DNA of 60,154 bases from Ligilactobacillus aviarius subsp. aviarius DSM 20655 (GCF_001436315.1 NZ_AYZA01000015.1:1-60154); one strand, 5' to 3'; positions 8,542 through 18,886 are shown, counted from the first letter of the stretch. Made by a program: numbers and translations. The notes: generated from the letters alone by a model not told the origin.

Positions 8542-9660
8542 TTATTCAAAGCAAATTTCTACTAATTTGCCCCTAACTTTCAACATCTGTTTAAATGAAA
8601 TATTATTTGAAAAGAAAATAAATGTTTGATTGCTATCATAATTGGCAATGAAACAACTTTGACACCCATTCATCGCTCCATCTGCATGAATAGTTCCTTG
8701 TCCTAAATAAACACCATCGTAATACCTATTCGTATTTGAAGTGATATCGTTTAAAGGAATAATTTTATTACTCGTTAAAGCGTTGACAAAGTTCCAATAA
8801 TCAATCGCACTGCTAAACATTCCGCCTGCTCCCAATGCAACCGACATTTTCCTTTTCAAGGTTTCAAAACATAAGTCATTTCCTGTGCTTTGCATATTTC
8901 CGCTAATTACATCCGCTTTATCATTGACTTGATTATAAAACTTTGTATTTTTTAATTTATATGGAACAAGAATATTTTTATTTATATAATCCTGATAGCC
9001 CATTCCTGATACTTTAGATACGATTCCTGCAAGTAAAGCATAGTCACTGTCAGAATAGTTCCATTTACCAATTTTACCCGTTGAATTCAAGTTCTTTTCA
9101 ACAAAAGATAATGCATCATTTTCATTTTTTAATACTACTGGCGTTTGCTGATTCCCATCGTCAATTCCAGAAATATGCGATAACAAATCCCCAACCGTTA
9201 TCTTGTTACTATTTGCAATCTTCGGATAAAATTTATTAATTGTCGTTGATAAACTAATTTTATGTTCATCAATTAACTTCTGAATTGCAATCCCAGTGTA
9301 AACTTTTTGCAATGACGCAATTGGATACAAGACATTCGGCCCAATCTTATTTTTAGCATCGTTACTTTGATCACTTTCAACAATGTTTGGCTTCTTGGAC
9401 GGATCACCAAACAATACAATTCCGTTAATTTTATCTTTAGCCATTATCTTTTTTATTTTTTGTTCTTTGTCTTGATCCGTTGTACCGTTCATCTCATCAA
9501 CGGTAACTTTATGGTAACCACTAATATCCGGATATTCATGCCCCGTCATTCTTTCAAAATAATAATGAGCCATACAATTTTTATTTAAAAAGACCATTAT
9601 TAAAGCAATTAAAATAACAAAGGTAATACTCCCAATAATATACTTAACCTTATTCTTCAC
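8542..9660 (-). CDS. Membrane-anchored serine hydrolase, beta-lactamase/PBP4*-like (active-site motif intact)
   Basis: 372 residues. An N-terminal membrane anchor (about 8-25) precedes an extracellular class-C beta-lactamase-like domain. SxxK is present as S116-L-Q-K119, the Tyr motif as Y202-S-D204, and a HADG segment may be the third motif. Family members are D-Ala peptidases, esterases or transpeptidase-like enzymes of the wall; an EPS or teichoic-acid ester hydrolase is possible here. The GTG at 9660 has GAGGG 6 nt upstream. It is a paralogue of 26088-27218, which lacks these residues. Confidence 0.8.
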   Translation of the reverse strand: MKNKVKYIIGSITFVILIALIMVFLNKNCMAHYYFERMTGHEYPDISGYHKVTVDEMNGTTDQDKEQKIKKIMAKDKINGIVLFGDPSKKPNIVESDQSNDAKNKIGPNVLYPIASLQKVYTGIAIQKLIDEHKISLSTTINKFYPKIANSNKITVGDLLSHISGIDDGNQQTPVVLKNENDALSFVEKNLNSTGKIGKWNYSDSDYALLAGIVSKVSGMGYQDYINKNILVPYKLKNTKFYNQVNDKADVISGNMQSTGNDLCFETLKRKMSVALGAGGMFSSAIDYWNFVNALTSNKIIPLNDITSNTNRYYDGVYLGQGTIHADGAMNGCQSCFIANYDSNQTFIFFSNNISFKQMLKVRGKLVEICFE

Positions 9661-9735
9661 GTTTTTCCCTCATTCTTATTAATATAAAAAAACTAACCTT
9701 TATATTATATCTGATAGATTCAAATCATTCAATAT

Positions 9736-9769
9736 AAAAAGAACTATGAACAAATCATAGCTCTTTTTA
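9736..9769 (-). terminator. Intrinsic terminator between the split GT2 gene and the hydrolase gene
   Basis: AAAAAGAACTATGA pairs with TCATAGCTCTTTTT around a 5-nt loop; T runs flank both sides. Confidence 0.75.
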
Positions 9770-9833
9770 TTCGGTAATTATGATTTCAATAATTATATTT
9801 AGATCACTATCTCAAACTTTTAAATAAAGCTGA

Positions 9834-10833
9834 TTAATACCTTTTCTCGGGCTTTAATTTGTTCATTATCATTCCTGCAACAATTGTTAACCAATATTGA
9901 TGCTTACTCAATAATTTTCGCACCAATTTTTTCCTTCCACTGAAGTATTTATCAAGATTTCCTAAAGAAATATATTTTTCATATTTATCAGATTGACTGA
10001 TTGCTTTTAACTTTTTCGATGCTTCATAAACTGTAAACTGCTTTTCAAAAATTCCTGGCACAAAGTACCGATATACTAAGAAAATAATTCCTTTAGCCGC
10101 CATTCTCTGATTAACAATTGTTACCTGATTATCATTTTGATTATTGAAAAATTCATCTGTAACTTTTCTAAAATAAAGTTCATTATCCAAATTCTCTTTT
10201 TTGAATAAATAAACTGAATGCGCTTCTTGAAGATAATAATACTTTTTATTTGTCAAAATAATATTTTTTGCAGCTTCAATACACTGTAAATTGAAGTACA
10301 TGTCTTCTCCTACACGCAGATTTGTATCAAAAGATAACTCGTTGTCAGTTAATAACTTTCGAAAATAAATGGTAAAGTTAACACCTATCTGAATGCGATG
10401 TTCTCCAATGTCAGCTAAGTTCTTTTTCTGCTTTTTAGTAACGCCACTGATTATTTGATCTTCTTTCAAGGCAGTTACATCTGAAAACAATAAATCAGTA
10501 TCTGGCTTTACCTTTTTCCAAACATCCAGTAATTTTTCAGAATCAATAATATCATTCGCATCAAGAAACATAATATACTTTCCTTCTGCCTTTGTTATTC
10601 CTGTATTTCGTGCTGAACTTACCCCCCCCATTTTCCTTTTTTATTAAACTAAACATATTACTATTCTTAATAAATCCTTCTACAATACTTGCTGTACTGT
10701 CTTTGGAACCGTCATCAACACAAATGACTTCGACGTTTTCATCACACTTATCTATAAAATCATGAATTGAATTCAACACGTTATTAATCGTACTTTCACA
10801 ATTATACATTGGAATGACAATACTTAAATCCAT
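9834..10833 (-). pseudogene. GT2 glycosyltransferase split by a 1-nt shift in a G8 tract (pseudogene or phase-OFF gene)
   Basis: The N-terminal part (MDLSIVIPMYNCEST, VDDGSKDS) starts at ATG 10833 with AAGGAG upstream. It leaves frame at 10622-10629, and the rest (VSSARNTGITKAEGKYIMFLDAND...) continues to 9834 in another frame. The natural reading KKENGG|VSSARNTG needs seven G; eight are present, so the joined product of about 331 residues is interrupted. Apart from this the gene is intact, with no other stops, which fits either a recent mutation, reversible slippage or a sequencing error. It would be a capsule-type transferase with FLDANDI as the metal site. Confidence 0.85.
10622..10629 (-). 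repeat. G8 homopolymer (C8 on plus strand) at the frameshift
   Basis: Eight G on the coding strand, inside the codons for Gly-Gly of the ENGGVSSARN motif. Loss of one G restores the full reading frame. Confidence 0.9.
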
Positions 10834-10970
10834 AACGTTCTTCACTCCTTAAACCTATAATCATATTATTAATAATATCAAAAATTATTTTTACTTAAAT
10901 GGCTTTCTAAAAAAAAATAGCTATAATGGTATTATTGATTTATAAACCATTAACACTTGGAGGATTAATT

Positions 10971-11966
10971 TTGAAGTTACTTACACTTACAATCGCAGCG
11001 TATAATGTAGAAGACTATCTTGAAGATACATTATCCAGCCTTTACAAAAGCAAATTCTTAGATGAATTTGAAGTCTTGATCGTTGATGATGGTTCAAAAG
11101 ACAAAACGTCTGAGATTGGAAAAAAATACGAAAATTTAGCACCTCAGACATTTAAATACATTTCAAAAGAAAATGGTGGGCATGGCTCAACAATCAACAA
11201 AGGAATTGAATTAGCGACCGGAAAATACTTTAAAGTCATTGATGGCGATGATTGGGTAAATACTGAAGCATTTGATCAATTCATAACAAAATTGCGAAAC
11301 ACAGATACTGATCTTGTATTGACACAACATGTTGAGATATATCCTGATAAAAAAGAATTAATTGATATGACGCATGATATTGAAGCAAATAAGATTTATT
11401 CTTTAAATTCTAAATTAAATTTAGAAGCATCTCTCCATACAATTAGTGTTAAAACTGAACTTTTAAGAAAATACAATGCTCACATTACTGAAAAAGTCCT
11501 TTATGATGATGCTGAATACGTAATTTGGGCATTATACGTTTCTGAAGATTTTATCTATTTTGATCTTCCTGTATATATGTATAGAAAAGGCAATGAAAAC
11601 CAAAGTGTTTCTAAAAAAAGCATGATAAAGAATATTAAAATGCAAGAAAAAGTTGCCTATAGACTTGTTGAACTAGATAAAGACTTTATAAAGAGTATTA
11701 GCGATAATAAACAACGGGTAATTTTAAAAACAATTATCCAATCTGTTGGTGGGGCTATGCGTACATATTTACTTTTTGAAAAATATGATAATTCGAAAAA
11801 ACAATTTATTAATTTTGATTCTCATATTAAGGATATTTCACAGGATGTGTATAACCAACTAAACAGTAATAAATTTATTTCATTAATTCGAAAAGGAAAT
11901 TACGTACTATTTCCATTAATTCGATTAGTATACCGAATTCGTACAAAAATTAAATTTAATTACTAA
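10971..11966 (+). CDS. GT2-family glycosyltransferase
   Basis: 331 residues. LKLLTLTIAAYNVEDYLEDT leads into LIVDDGSKDKT (about 42-52) and KVIDGDDWV (about 90), the two GT-A signature sites. I took the TTG at 10971 as start because GGAGG lies 7 nt before it; the upstream in-frame ATG would add an unlikely N-terminus in front of the fold. It opens a three-gene plus-strand unit (10971-13806) made only of transferases. The codons are markedly AT-rich compared with the 5150-8400 genes, suggesting a separate origin. Confidence 0.87.
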   Translation: MKLLTLTIAAYNVEDYLEDTLSSLYKSKFLDEFEVLIVDDGSKDKTSEIGKKYENLAPQTFKYISKENGGHGSTINKGIELATGKYFKVIDGDDWVNTEAFDQFITKLRNTDTDLVLTQHVEIYPDKKELIDMTHDIEANKIYSLNSKLNLEASLHTISVKTELLRKYNAHITEKVLYDDAEYVIWALYVSEDFIYFDLPVYMYRKGNENQSVSKKSMIKNIKMQEKVAYRLVELDKDFIKSISDNKQRVILKTIIQSVGGAMRTYLLFEKYDNSKKQFINFDSHIKDISQDVYNQLNSNKFISLIRKGNYVLFPLIRLVYRIRTKIKFNY

Positions 11967-11981
11967 GCGAGGTAATTATCG

Positions 11982-12866
11982 ATGAATGATCTATCTCTAT
12001 TAATAGCTAAAGTATTACGCAAATTTAATTTTCCAATAAAATTAAATGTTAAATATAATGATTGGCGACACAAAAGAATCCTTAATAAATTAACCCCCTA
12101 CTTTATCCAGGCTAGTAATGATTTATCTGTCGAACCGGAAGAAAATGGGAATAACAAAATTTGGATTTTATGGTGGCAAGGCGAAAAAAGTATGCCTGTT
12201 CTTGTAAAATCATGTTTTGATTCTATCAAAAATAATGCTGGGAATGCTGAAGTAATTCTTATTGATAAAGATAACGTACGAAATTTTGCTGATTTTCCTG
12301 AATACATTTATCAAAAAGTATCATCAGGAAAAATATCTTTAACACATTTTTCAGATTTACTAAGATTCAACTTGTTAAAACAATATGGCGGATTATGGAT
12401 GGATGCTACTCTTTTTGTTACGGATAGATTAGAAGATTCCATTTTCAAGGATGATATATATACATGTGCTGGACATGAAGATAAAGAGCATTTTTTTGTT
12501 ACCCAAGGAAGATGGTGTGGCTTTTTTATAGGTGGTAAAAGAAATCAGCCTCTATTCAATTTCATGAACAATTTCTTCTTAAATTATTGGGAAAAAAATG
12601 ATGAATTAATTGACTATTTTATGATTGATTACGCTTTAAACTATGCGTGGGAAAATAATATAGGAAATTTTAGATATTGGTGTTCAAAAGCAATCGGTAG
12701 AAACAAAAATATGTTTAAGTTACAAGATTATTTGAATTCTCCTTTTAGTCAAGAAACTTTGACTAAATTAATATCAAATACTTCTGTGTTTAAACTTTCA
12801 TATAAAAAGAAATTGCAAAATGATTCCAATAATTTTTACCATAAATTTATTTTAAAGGAGCATTAA
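11982..12866 (+). CDS. Capsular polysaccharide synthesis glycosyltransferase (Caps_synth / GT32-like)
   Basis: 294 residues. The order KIWILWWQGEKSMP, SCFDSIKNNAG, LTHFSDLLRFNLLKQYGGLW and MDAT is the pattern of the Caps_synth/GT32 family, with the D of LWMDAT as part of the DXD site. It likely transfers a hexose onto the growing repeat unit at the cytoplasmic side. GAGG precedes the ATG, and the next gene starts 1 nt after this stop, so the two are co-translated. Confidence 0.83.
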   Translation: MNDLSLLIAKVLRKFNFPIKLNVKYNDWRHKRILNKLTPYFIQASNDLSVEPEENGNNKIWILWWQGEKSMPVLVKSCFDSIKNNAGNAEVILIDKDNVRNFADFPEYIYQKVSSGKISLTHFSDLLRFNLLKQYGGLWMDATLFVTDRLEDSIFKDDIYTCAGHEDKEHFFVTQGRWCGFFIGGKRNQPLFNFMNNFFLNYWEKNDELIDYFMIDYALNYAWENNIGNFRYWCSKAIGRNKNMFKLQDYLNSPFSQETLTKLISNTSVFKLSYKKKLQNDSNNFYHKFILKEH

Positions 12867-12867
12867 T

Positions 12868-13806
12868 ATGGAAAAACATGCTTATCTAATAATTGCTCAA
12901 AATGAATTTAGCCAATTAAAAAAAATCGTTTCAGTTATTGATGATACCAGAAATGATATATATATACATATTGATAAAAAAGTTGCATTCTCAGAAGATA
13001 CTCGTCAATCAATTGAAAAAGAAGTTACTCATAGTAACATTTATTGGATTCCTAGAATTGAAGTAAATTGGGCAGGTCCATCTCAAGTACAAGTAGAATT
13101 AAATTTACTTGACTTTGCTATTAAAAAGGACGCATATTCTTATTATCATTTAATGTCCGCTAAAGATTTACCTTTACAAACACAAGATTATATCCATAAT
13201 TACTTTAAAGAAAATTCAGTTGAATGTGTGGGTTTCTTTAATAAGGAACATTTTTTACAAGAAAAACCGTGGAAAAGGGTAGAACAATATCATGCTTTCC
13301 CAGAAAAATCTGTTCGTAGCTTTAAAAACAAATTTACCATTTTTACGTTTAGAGTATATCGTTTTTTAGAAAAAAAGATTCAGACACTCTTTAAAGTTAA
13401 CCTATGGAAGAAATATAATTATAAGATAGGCTATGGAACTAATTGGTTTTCTATTAGTAATAATCTAGCAACTAAATTAATTTCTCATAAGGCCGAAATA
13501 TCGAAAGCTTTTAGGCATTCTATTTTTGGTGATGAATTGCTTGTTCAATCTTTTGTACTGAGTTATCCCCAAAAATTTAATTTATCCCTAAAAATAAACG
13601 AGAAAGATGACGGTTCAAAAAGATTTATTGATTGGAACAGGAGCGATAATGGCGGTCCGCACATATGGCGAAGCAACGAATTTGACAAACTTGTAACTGC
13701 TCAAGAACAAGGATTTTTATTTGCTCGAAAATTCGATTCTCGCTTTGATAATGATACTATAAATAATTGGGTGGATTACTTAAAGAATAGTAAAACAAGT
13801 AAGTAA
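12868..13806 (+). CDS. Core-2/I-branching-type glycosyltransferase (GT14)
   Basis: 312 residues of the Branch family. HAYLIIAQNEFSQLKKIVS opens the protein, then IYIHIDKK, the WAGPSQVQVELNLLDFAI block, and YYHLMSAKDLPLQ. GT14 enzymes in bacterial capsule loci add beta-linked GlcNAc or xylose-like branches without a classical DXD; a side-branch role is inferred here. AAAGGAG precedes the ATG, and an intrinsic terminator follows. Confidence 0.83.
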   Translation: MEKHAYLIIAQNEFSQLKKIVSVIDDTRNDIYIHIDKKVAFSEDTRQSIEKEVTHSNIYWIPRIEVNWAGPSQVQVELNLLDFAIKKDAYSYYHLMSAKDLPLQTQDYIHNYFKENSVECVGFFNKEHFLQEKPWKRVEQYHAFPEKSVRSFKNKFTIFTFRVYRFLEKKIQTLFKVNLWKKYNYKIGYGTNWFSISNNLATKLISHKAEISKAFRHSIFGDELLVQSFVLSYPQKFNLSLKINEKDDGSKRFIDWNRSDNGGPHIWRSNEFDKLVTAQEQGFLFARKFDSRFDNDTINNWVDYLKNSKTSK

Positions 13807-13846
13807 TAAAAATACTAACTTAAATTTAATATGAATGTATACTTTT

Positions 13847-13881
13847 GGTACTGATAGAGAAACTTTATCAGTACCTTTTTT
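13847..13881 (+). terminator. Intrinsic terminator of the 10971-13806 unit
   Basis: GGTACTGATA pairs with TATCAGTACC around an 8-9 nt loop, then six T. Confidence 0.9.
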
Positions 13882-13952
13882 ATTCTAGTTAGTGATAAAA
13901 TCCACTATAATATCAAAATTCTCAAAAAAAGTATTTTAAATTTTCTATTAAA

Positions 13953-13984
13953 TAAAAAAGCTGAGTACCATTATAGTACTCAGC
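13953..13984 (-). terminator. Intrinsic terminator of the minus-strand EPS run
   Basis: On the minus strand GCTGAGTAC, a 7-nt loop and GTACTCAGC are followed by six T. It lies 57 nt beyond the YfhO stop. The stretch 13807-14040 holds only this and the facing terminator. Confidence 0.85.
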
Positions 13985-14040
13985 ATAGTCTATTCAGCTC
14001 ATAAATTATTTTAAATATCATTCATAAACTTTATAGACTT

Positions 14041-16656
14041 CTATCTTTTCTTTTTTCTTATTATACTAATGCATACAATTAATGTTCCTAAGATGAAAAG
14101 CATTCCTGAAGTCTTTACTCCTGGAACTTCATAATGAAGTGTAATTTTATTAATACCTTTATTAAGTTTAATTCCCATAAAAGTACTAATTAGAACTTTA
14201 GGACTCTGCTTTTTACCATTAACTGTTACATCCCATCCTTTATCATATGGGATTGTTAACATTAAATAATTTGAATCAAAGTCTTTAGTAGTTTCAATAT
14301 TAATTGCATTTCCTCTAACTTTATTAATTTTCACATTAGATTTTTGTACATCTGTTGATAATTTATCTACTAGCTTTTCATCTTCTACAGCAACAATTGG
14401 TGCTAATATTTTTACATCATGACCTCTATGCACTAATTTAATATTTATAACTTCATCTTTTCTAAACTTTCCGAGTGCTACTATTCCATTTTTACTGTTT
14501 TTTCCTTCTCCATTATTCAAAGTATAATAGTTAGAATTTATATTCCCTAATTTCCTGTCATTTACATATAAAGTTAACTCAGGAAGTTTTGCCATCATCT
14601 TTTCAGGTAAATACATATAAACAATTCCTGATCTGGATGTTTTATACATATAAGCATTCGATACTTGGGAAACTTTTTCATTACTCAGATTTAAATAACT
14701 ATATAGATCTTTTACCCCAAATAATTTTTCAAATACCTTGTTTTGATATTTAAATGGATTGTTATTTGGTAATCCTGGAAAATCAATTTTTTCAACAGCA
14801 CTTTTATCTACAGGAAAAGCTAATGGTAAGCTACATTTATTTTTATAAACTTTAAAATCGTTAATATCTTTACTCTCACCGACAATTGAAATTCCATTTT
14901 GTAAAGAAGAGATTGAGCGCAATTCATTATCACTTGCGATAACATTTTTGGCATAGGTTCTATTATTCCCAATATAGTACTTTGTACCCATTAAACTATC
15001 CATTGCCAACGTAGATCCATTATTATAAGAGCTCCAACGATATACTGGATTAGTTCTTTGAAAATAACCAACTGTTGACATAAAGTTTATCAATTGAGTT
15101 GGTTGTTGTGAAACATAATTTGATAGTCCATTAAAATCATACAGTAATGGATCATTAGGATTCATTTCATCTGCAGTTCCAATTCGATAAAACGATTTGT
15201 CACTTTTATTAATTTCATCCGTTACCGGCTTCATTGTATTGTAACTTTTAGTAAAAGCCGCTAGATTGGTACTTTGATTTGATAATTTATTAAATACTGC
15301 CACATTTGAAAAAATAATATCTAGCATTACAATTGGTAATAACCATCCAGTATATTTTCCATTTTTTACTGAAAGTAATGCAGCAGCAACAATAAGTAAC
15401 AACATATTTATTATTAAGTTAGATATGTTATGAACACTTACAAAGTTTAATACAATTAAAAGTAACGTTACTAAAATTGGAATTTTTATATTTTCTTTTT
15501 TTACATTAAAATGCTTTGCATAATTACTTGAAATAATCACCAATACGAAATCAACAATAAATGTTCCGCGCTGTGGATATCCATGTGGAGCTGTGAACCC
15601 ATGCCATATAAAATAAAGTGTTTGATTCCATGTAAATAAGAACAATATTCCCAACAATATTCCTGTAAGAATCTTCTCTTTTTTATTAATTAGTTTACTG
15701 AAAAAGAAACTTACTAAAATAAATGTAATAACAAAAGACATATATACATGTGGATAGTGGTTAAAGGCAATACCAGAATTCCCAATTATCTGTCCTTTAG
15801 CTGAATCAATATTAAAAAATAGATTATTAAATAAATCTTTTATATGGTAAATTCGGTGTAGATTTATTTGTAATGTAGCCTGATCTTTTACCATCTTTTG
15901 ACATAAATACGAAGGTATTATGCTAATCGACCCTAAAAGAAAAGAAGTAATTCCTGTTATAGCTAATACTTTTGTACGATTAAAAATATATTTCTTATCT
16001 TTTACACTTAATATCCAAATAAAGTAAGAAATAGCAATGAAAACAGTAATCATAAAGGTAATATAGTAGTTCATTAACAACATTACTGTATATAAGATAC
16101 CAAATTTCCAGCCACTCTTACCGTCCAATAATTCTTCAAGGAAAAGCATCAAAAGGGGGAAAAATGCAATAACATTAAACCACATTTCGCAATGATTATA
16201 TAAAAAGAAATATGAACTTAGTGAAAAACAAAGCGAAAAAACAACATTTATCCCATTATTTGATTGTCTTGTATATTTCGATTTACTTAAAAATACGTAT
16301 GTCAATAAACTTGTTAAACAAGCATTGAACACTGTATTCAATTCAAAAAATAATGGAATCTTATTTATTGGAAATAGTAGTGATATTAAATTAATTGGTG
16401 ATAGTAAATAGTATGTTAAAACGCTAAAAAATTGACCACCTAAATTTAACTTATATGAAAAAAGTAAATTTTGCGGATGCAAAATATTTTCACGAAAATA
16501 CGTTAAAATTGCAATATATTGATTATTCGCATCATTTATCGTGATTGAATTATTTCCAAATGGAAAAACTTTTACAATGCTAAACATTACCATTAATACT
16601 ACTAATGGTAATACAAAACTTATTACTTTATTTGATAATTCTTTTTTACTTTTCAT
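14041..16656 (-). CDS. YfhO-family membrane protein (putative GT-C-type lipid/EPS glycosylation)
   Basis: 871 residues. About a dozen membrane helices fill residues 10-450, with EMWFNVIAFFPLLMLFLEELL and the HGFTAPHGYPQRGTF loop typical of the YfhO family. A large extracellular beta-rich domain (about 460-840) follows, then a final helix and KKKR. Characterised relatives take part in decorating lipoteichoic acid or glycolipids from lipid-linked sugars outside the membrane; here it probably modifies the EPS or an anchor lipid. AGGTAAG precedes ATG 16656. It is the last gene of a four-gene minus-strand run. Confidence 0.82.
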   Translation of the reverse strand: MKSKKELSNKVISFVLPLVVLMVMFSIVKVFPFGNNSITINDANNQYIAILTYFRENILHPQNLLFSYKLNLGGQFFSVLTYYLLSPINLISLLFPINKIPLFFELNTVFNACLTSLLTYVFLSKSKYTRQSNNGINVVFSLCFSLSSYFFLYNHCEMWFNVIAFFPLLMLFLEELLDGKSGWKFGILYTVMLLMNYYITFMITVFIAISYFIWILSVKDKKYIFNRTKVLAITGITSFLLGSISIIPSYLCQKMVKDQATLQINLHRIYHIKDLFNNLFFNIDSAKGQIIGNSGIAFNHYPHVYMSFVITFILVSFFFSKLINKKEKILTGILLGILFLFTWNQTLYFIWHGFTAPHGYPQRGTFIVDFVLVIISSNYAKHFNVKKENIKIPILVTLLLIVLNFVSVHNISNLIINMLLLIVAAALLSVKNGKYTGWLLPIVMLDIIFSNVAVFNKLSNQSTNLAAFTKSYNTMKPVTDEINKSDKSFYRIGTADEMNPNDPLLYDFNGLSNYVSQQPTQLINFMSTVGYFQRTNPVYRWSSYNNGSTLAMDSLMGTKYYIGNNRTYAKNVIASDNELRSISSLQNGISIVGESKDINDFKVYKNKCSLPLAFPVDKSAVEKIDFPGLPNNNPFKYQNKVFEKLFGVKDLYSYLNLSNEKVSQVSNAYMYKTSRSGIVYMYLPEKMMAKLPELTLYVNDRKLGNINSNYYTLNNGEGKNSKNGIVALGKFRKDEVINIKLVHRGHDVKILAPIVAVEDEKLVDKLSTDVQKSNVKINKVRGNAINIETTKDFDSNYLMLTIPYDKGWDVTVNGKKQSPKVLISTFMGIKLNKGINKITLHYEVPGVKTSGMLFILGTLIVCISIIRKKKR

Positions 16657-16661
16657 TATAC

Positions 16662-17840
16662 TTACCTAATCGTCTTATTTTCTTTTGAAATAAAATAATC
16701 TGTATTCGCTAATAACAATATTGCCATAAAATTAAACGAATAGTGGAACATATATGATTCAAATATATTATCTATAATAATCAAAGAAAGAATAATCGCT
16801 AATGAAAACTTCTTTTCTTTAATAAATTTATATGAGAAATATACAATACATCCAATTACAACCAAGAAAATTAGTAATCCATAAATTAGTAATGTTTGTA
16901 AAAAGAAGCTATCAATATAGAAATAATTAGTATGTAACGCTCCTTGATTTATTAAATAGCCAATTTGTCCACCATATCCACGCATATAAATAAACTGGCC
17001 AAATAATTTAATTGGATAGGTCATAGCAGCAACATATCCAAGATACAATCTATTAGAAAACAATTTAATATTAATCATTTGTTCAAATTGAGAAGATGAA
17101 TTAAAATGATATGCTAAATATAGCGATGATAAAATAATGACTAATATTAAAATTGGAACTACAATATTAATTTTCTTTAAAATACGACAAATCGGCTTAT
17201 AAAATAAAGCTACAATTCCAGCTACACATATTAAAAGCATTGCAGTTTTGGCATACGCAACTTTTTTTACTATAAATGCAATTACAAATATCATCAAATT
17301 TTGAAATAATGATATATCAAATTTCTTATAAGTTAAATATGCAAGTACTAAGTACATTACAGTTGCTCCCAATGTTGTAGGATATACCATTCCAAGTGCC
17401 TTTCTGCCAACACTTGATGATCCTGTGTTATAAGAAAAAACGTAATTAGGAATTTTTCCTGATATAGCTAGCATTACTGTGATTCCTAATAATATTGTGA
17501 CAGTCATAAAAAAGAATTTAACTATTTTTTTCCCATCGATATCCTTAGAAGAAAAAATAACTGGAAGTAAATATATTAAATCTCCATTTTTGGTATATTT
17601 GTAATTAATAAATGCTATAATTTCCAATCCTAAGAATGAGATAAAATTTAAAGTACTATTTTTTTGAAATAGAAAATATTTACTAAGTAATAGTATTTCA
17701 CCAGTAATTGTAATTGGACGATACATTGAAGTTACAACAGATCCTAAAGTTGTACTTGTTAAAAATTGAATCGATATTACAAGTATTAATCCAGTAAAAT
17801 AAATTAAATTTATAATATTTTCTCTTCTTTTACTTTCCAA
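16662..17840 (-). CDS. Wzy-like polysaccharide polymerase (second copy)
   Basis: About 392 residues with ten or more hydrophobic helices and the VGRKALGMVYPTTLGATVMY segment that parallels YRYALGMAYPSDYAARGLSL of the protein at 7228-8400, so the two are distant homologues. I prefer TTG 17840, preceded by GGGAG at 8 nt; ATG 17855 two bases after the previous stop has no ribosome site. It probably joins repeat units outside the membrane. The gene sits between a galactofuranosyltransferase homologue and YfhO. Confidence 0.75.
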   Translation of the reverse strand: MESKRRENIINLIYFTGLILVISIQFLTSTTLGSVVTSMYRPITITGEILLLSKYFLFQKNSTLNFISFLGLEIIAFINYKYTKNGDLIYLLPVIFSSKDIDGKKIVKFFFMTVTILLGITVMLAISGKIPNYVFSYNTGSSSVGRKALGMVYPTTLGATVMYLVLAYLTYKKFDISLFQNLMIFVIAFIVKKVAYAKTAMLLICVAGIVALFYKPICRILKKINIVVPILILVIILSSLYLAYHFNSSSQFEQMINIKLFSNRLYLGYVAAMTYPIKLFGQFIYMRGYGGQIGYLINQGALHTNYFYIDSFFLQTLLIYGLLIFLVVIGCIVYFSYKFIKEKKFSLAIILSLIIIDNIFESYMFHYSFNFMAILLLANTDYFISKENKTIR

Positions 17841-17857
17841 AATTAATTCTCCCATTT

Positions 17858-18871
17858 CTAATTTGCAGCTACTTCTAAGGCTTTTAACAAATTCTTACCT
17901 TCTCTGATACGCTTTCCATAATTGATAACAGCTTTTTTCATTAATAAATACTCCTCGGAACTTACATTCGAAGTAATTAAATCTAAATCAGAGATATTAT
18001 CAACTACAATTCCTAAATTGTTTTCCTTAACAATCGAAGCAATTCCTGCTTCCTTCCAAACAATAATTGGTAATCCTGAACTTATGTACAAGGAAGCTTT
18101 ATGTGGAGAATTATACTTTGTATAATCACCAAACACACCTTTAGAAGAGTCTAAGGATGTTCCATCCCAAACGAGTCCGAAATCAGCGTTTAAATATTTA
18201 GGTAATTCATCTGAAGGATAAGCTCCACGATATTCCACATTATTTTTCAGAGAAAATACTGGTTTGGGAGTTCCAAATACTTCTAAATGTATTTTCTCTA
18301 AACTTATATTTTTTAGAAATTCGCTTTTTTCTAAATTGCCCGCATAGCAAATTTTGTTAGTTTTTTCTTCATTTTTAAACATTTCTTGCGGATTTAAATA
18401 ATCAAAAAGTCCCTGTACAACCATTTTGGTAGTTACACCCATTTGTACAAGTTTCTCTTTCATTTTAATAGTGTGTACTATAATTGAGTTCACACTATTA
18501 AAAACCGCCATTTCTTTCTCTATATACTTTTTATCATCAGTTCTTAATCTTAAGGCTTCAATATCATGAATCAATAAAATTATTTTAGCATTAGGCGTAT
18601 AATGTCTAATATTTTTAATAACATTTTCTATAATAAAAATAGAATAAAGTGGATATTGAATAACATACGACTCAGCTGGATGTTCTTTAACTATTTGTTT
18701 TATTTTCCAAATACCTTGAAATAATTTTTTAATTCTAGAATTTGAATTTGATATATCAAGAGGTGTGTAACCATTCTTTTCTAAAATTAAACGATCATCA
18801 TTTTTAGCCTTTGAGCCCGCATCAAATGTTTTACTATCTTTTATTGAAGTAATTACATATTTATCAACCAT
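17858..18871 (-). CDS. Putative galactofuranosyltransferase (paralogue 3, divergent)
   Basis: 337 residues, sharing with the genes at 5150 and 6190 the frame FDAGSKAKNDDRLIL, VIQYPLYSIFI, LLIHDIEALR, LVQGLFDYLNPQ, FGLVWDGTSLDSS, YNSPHKASLYISSGLPIIVW. Length and order are the same, but the identity is clearly lower and the codons are AT-richer than those two, so this copy arrived separately rather than by local duplication. AGAGGTGAG precedes ATG 18871. Confidence 0.82.
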   Translation of the reverse strand: MVDKYVITSIKDSKTFDAGSKAKNDDRLILEKNGYTPLDISNSNSRIKKLFQGIWKIKQIVKEHPAESYVIQYPLYSIFIIENVIKNIRHYTPNAKIILLIHDIEALRLRTDDKKYIEKEMAVFNSVNSIIVHTIKMKEKLVQMGVTTKMVVQGLFDYLNPQEMFKNEEKTNKICYAGNLEKSEFLKNISLEKIHLEVFGTPKPVFSLKNNVEYRGAYPSDELPKYLNADFGLVWDGTSLDSSKGVFGDYTKYNSPHKASLYISSGLPIIVWKEAGIASIVKENNLGIVVDNISDLDLITSNVSSEEYLLMKKAVINYGKRIREGKNLLKALEVAAN

Positions 18872-18886
18872 CTTCTCACCTCTTAA

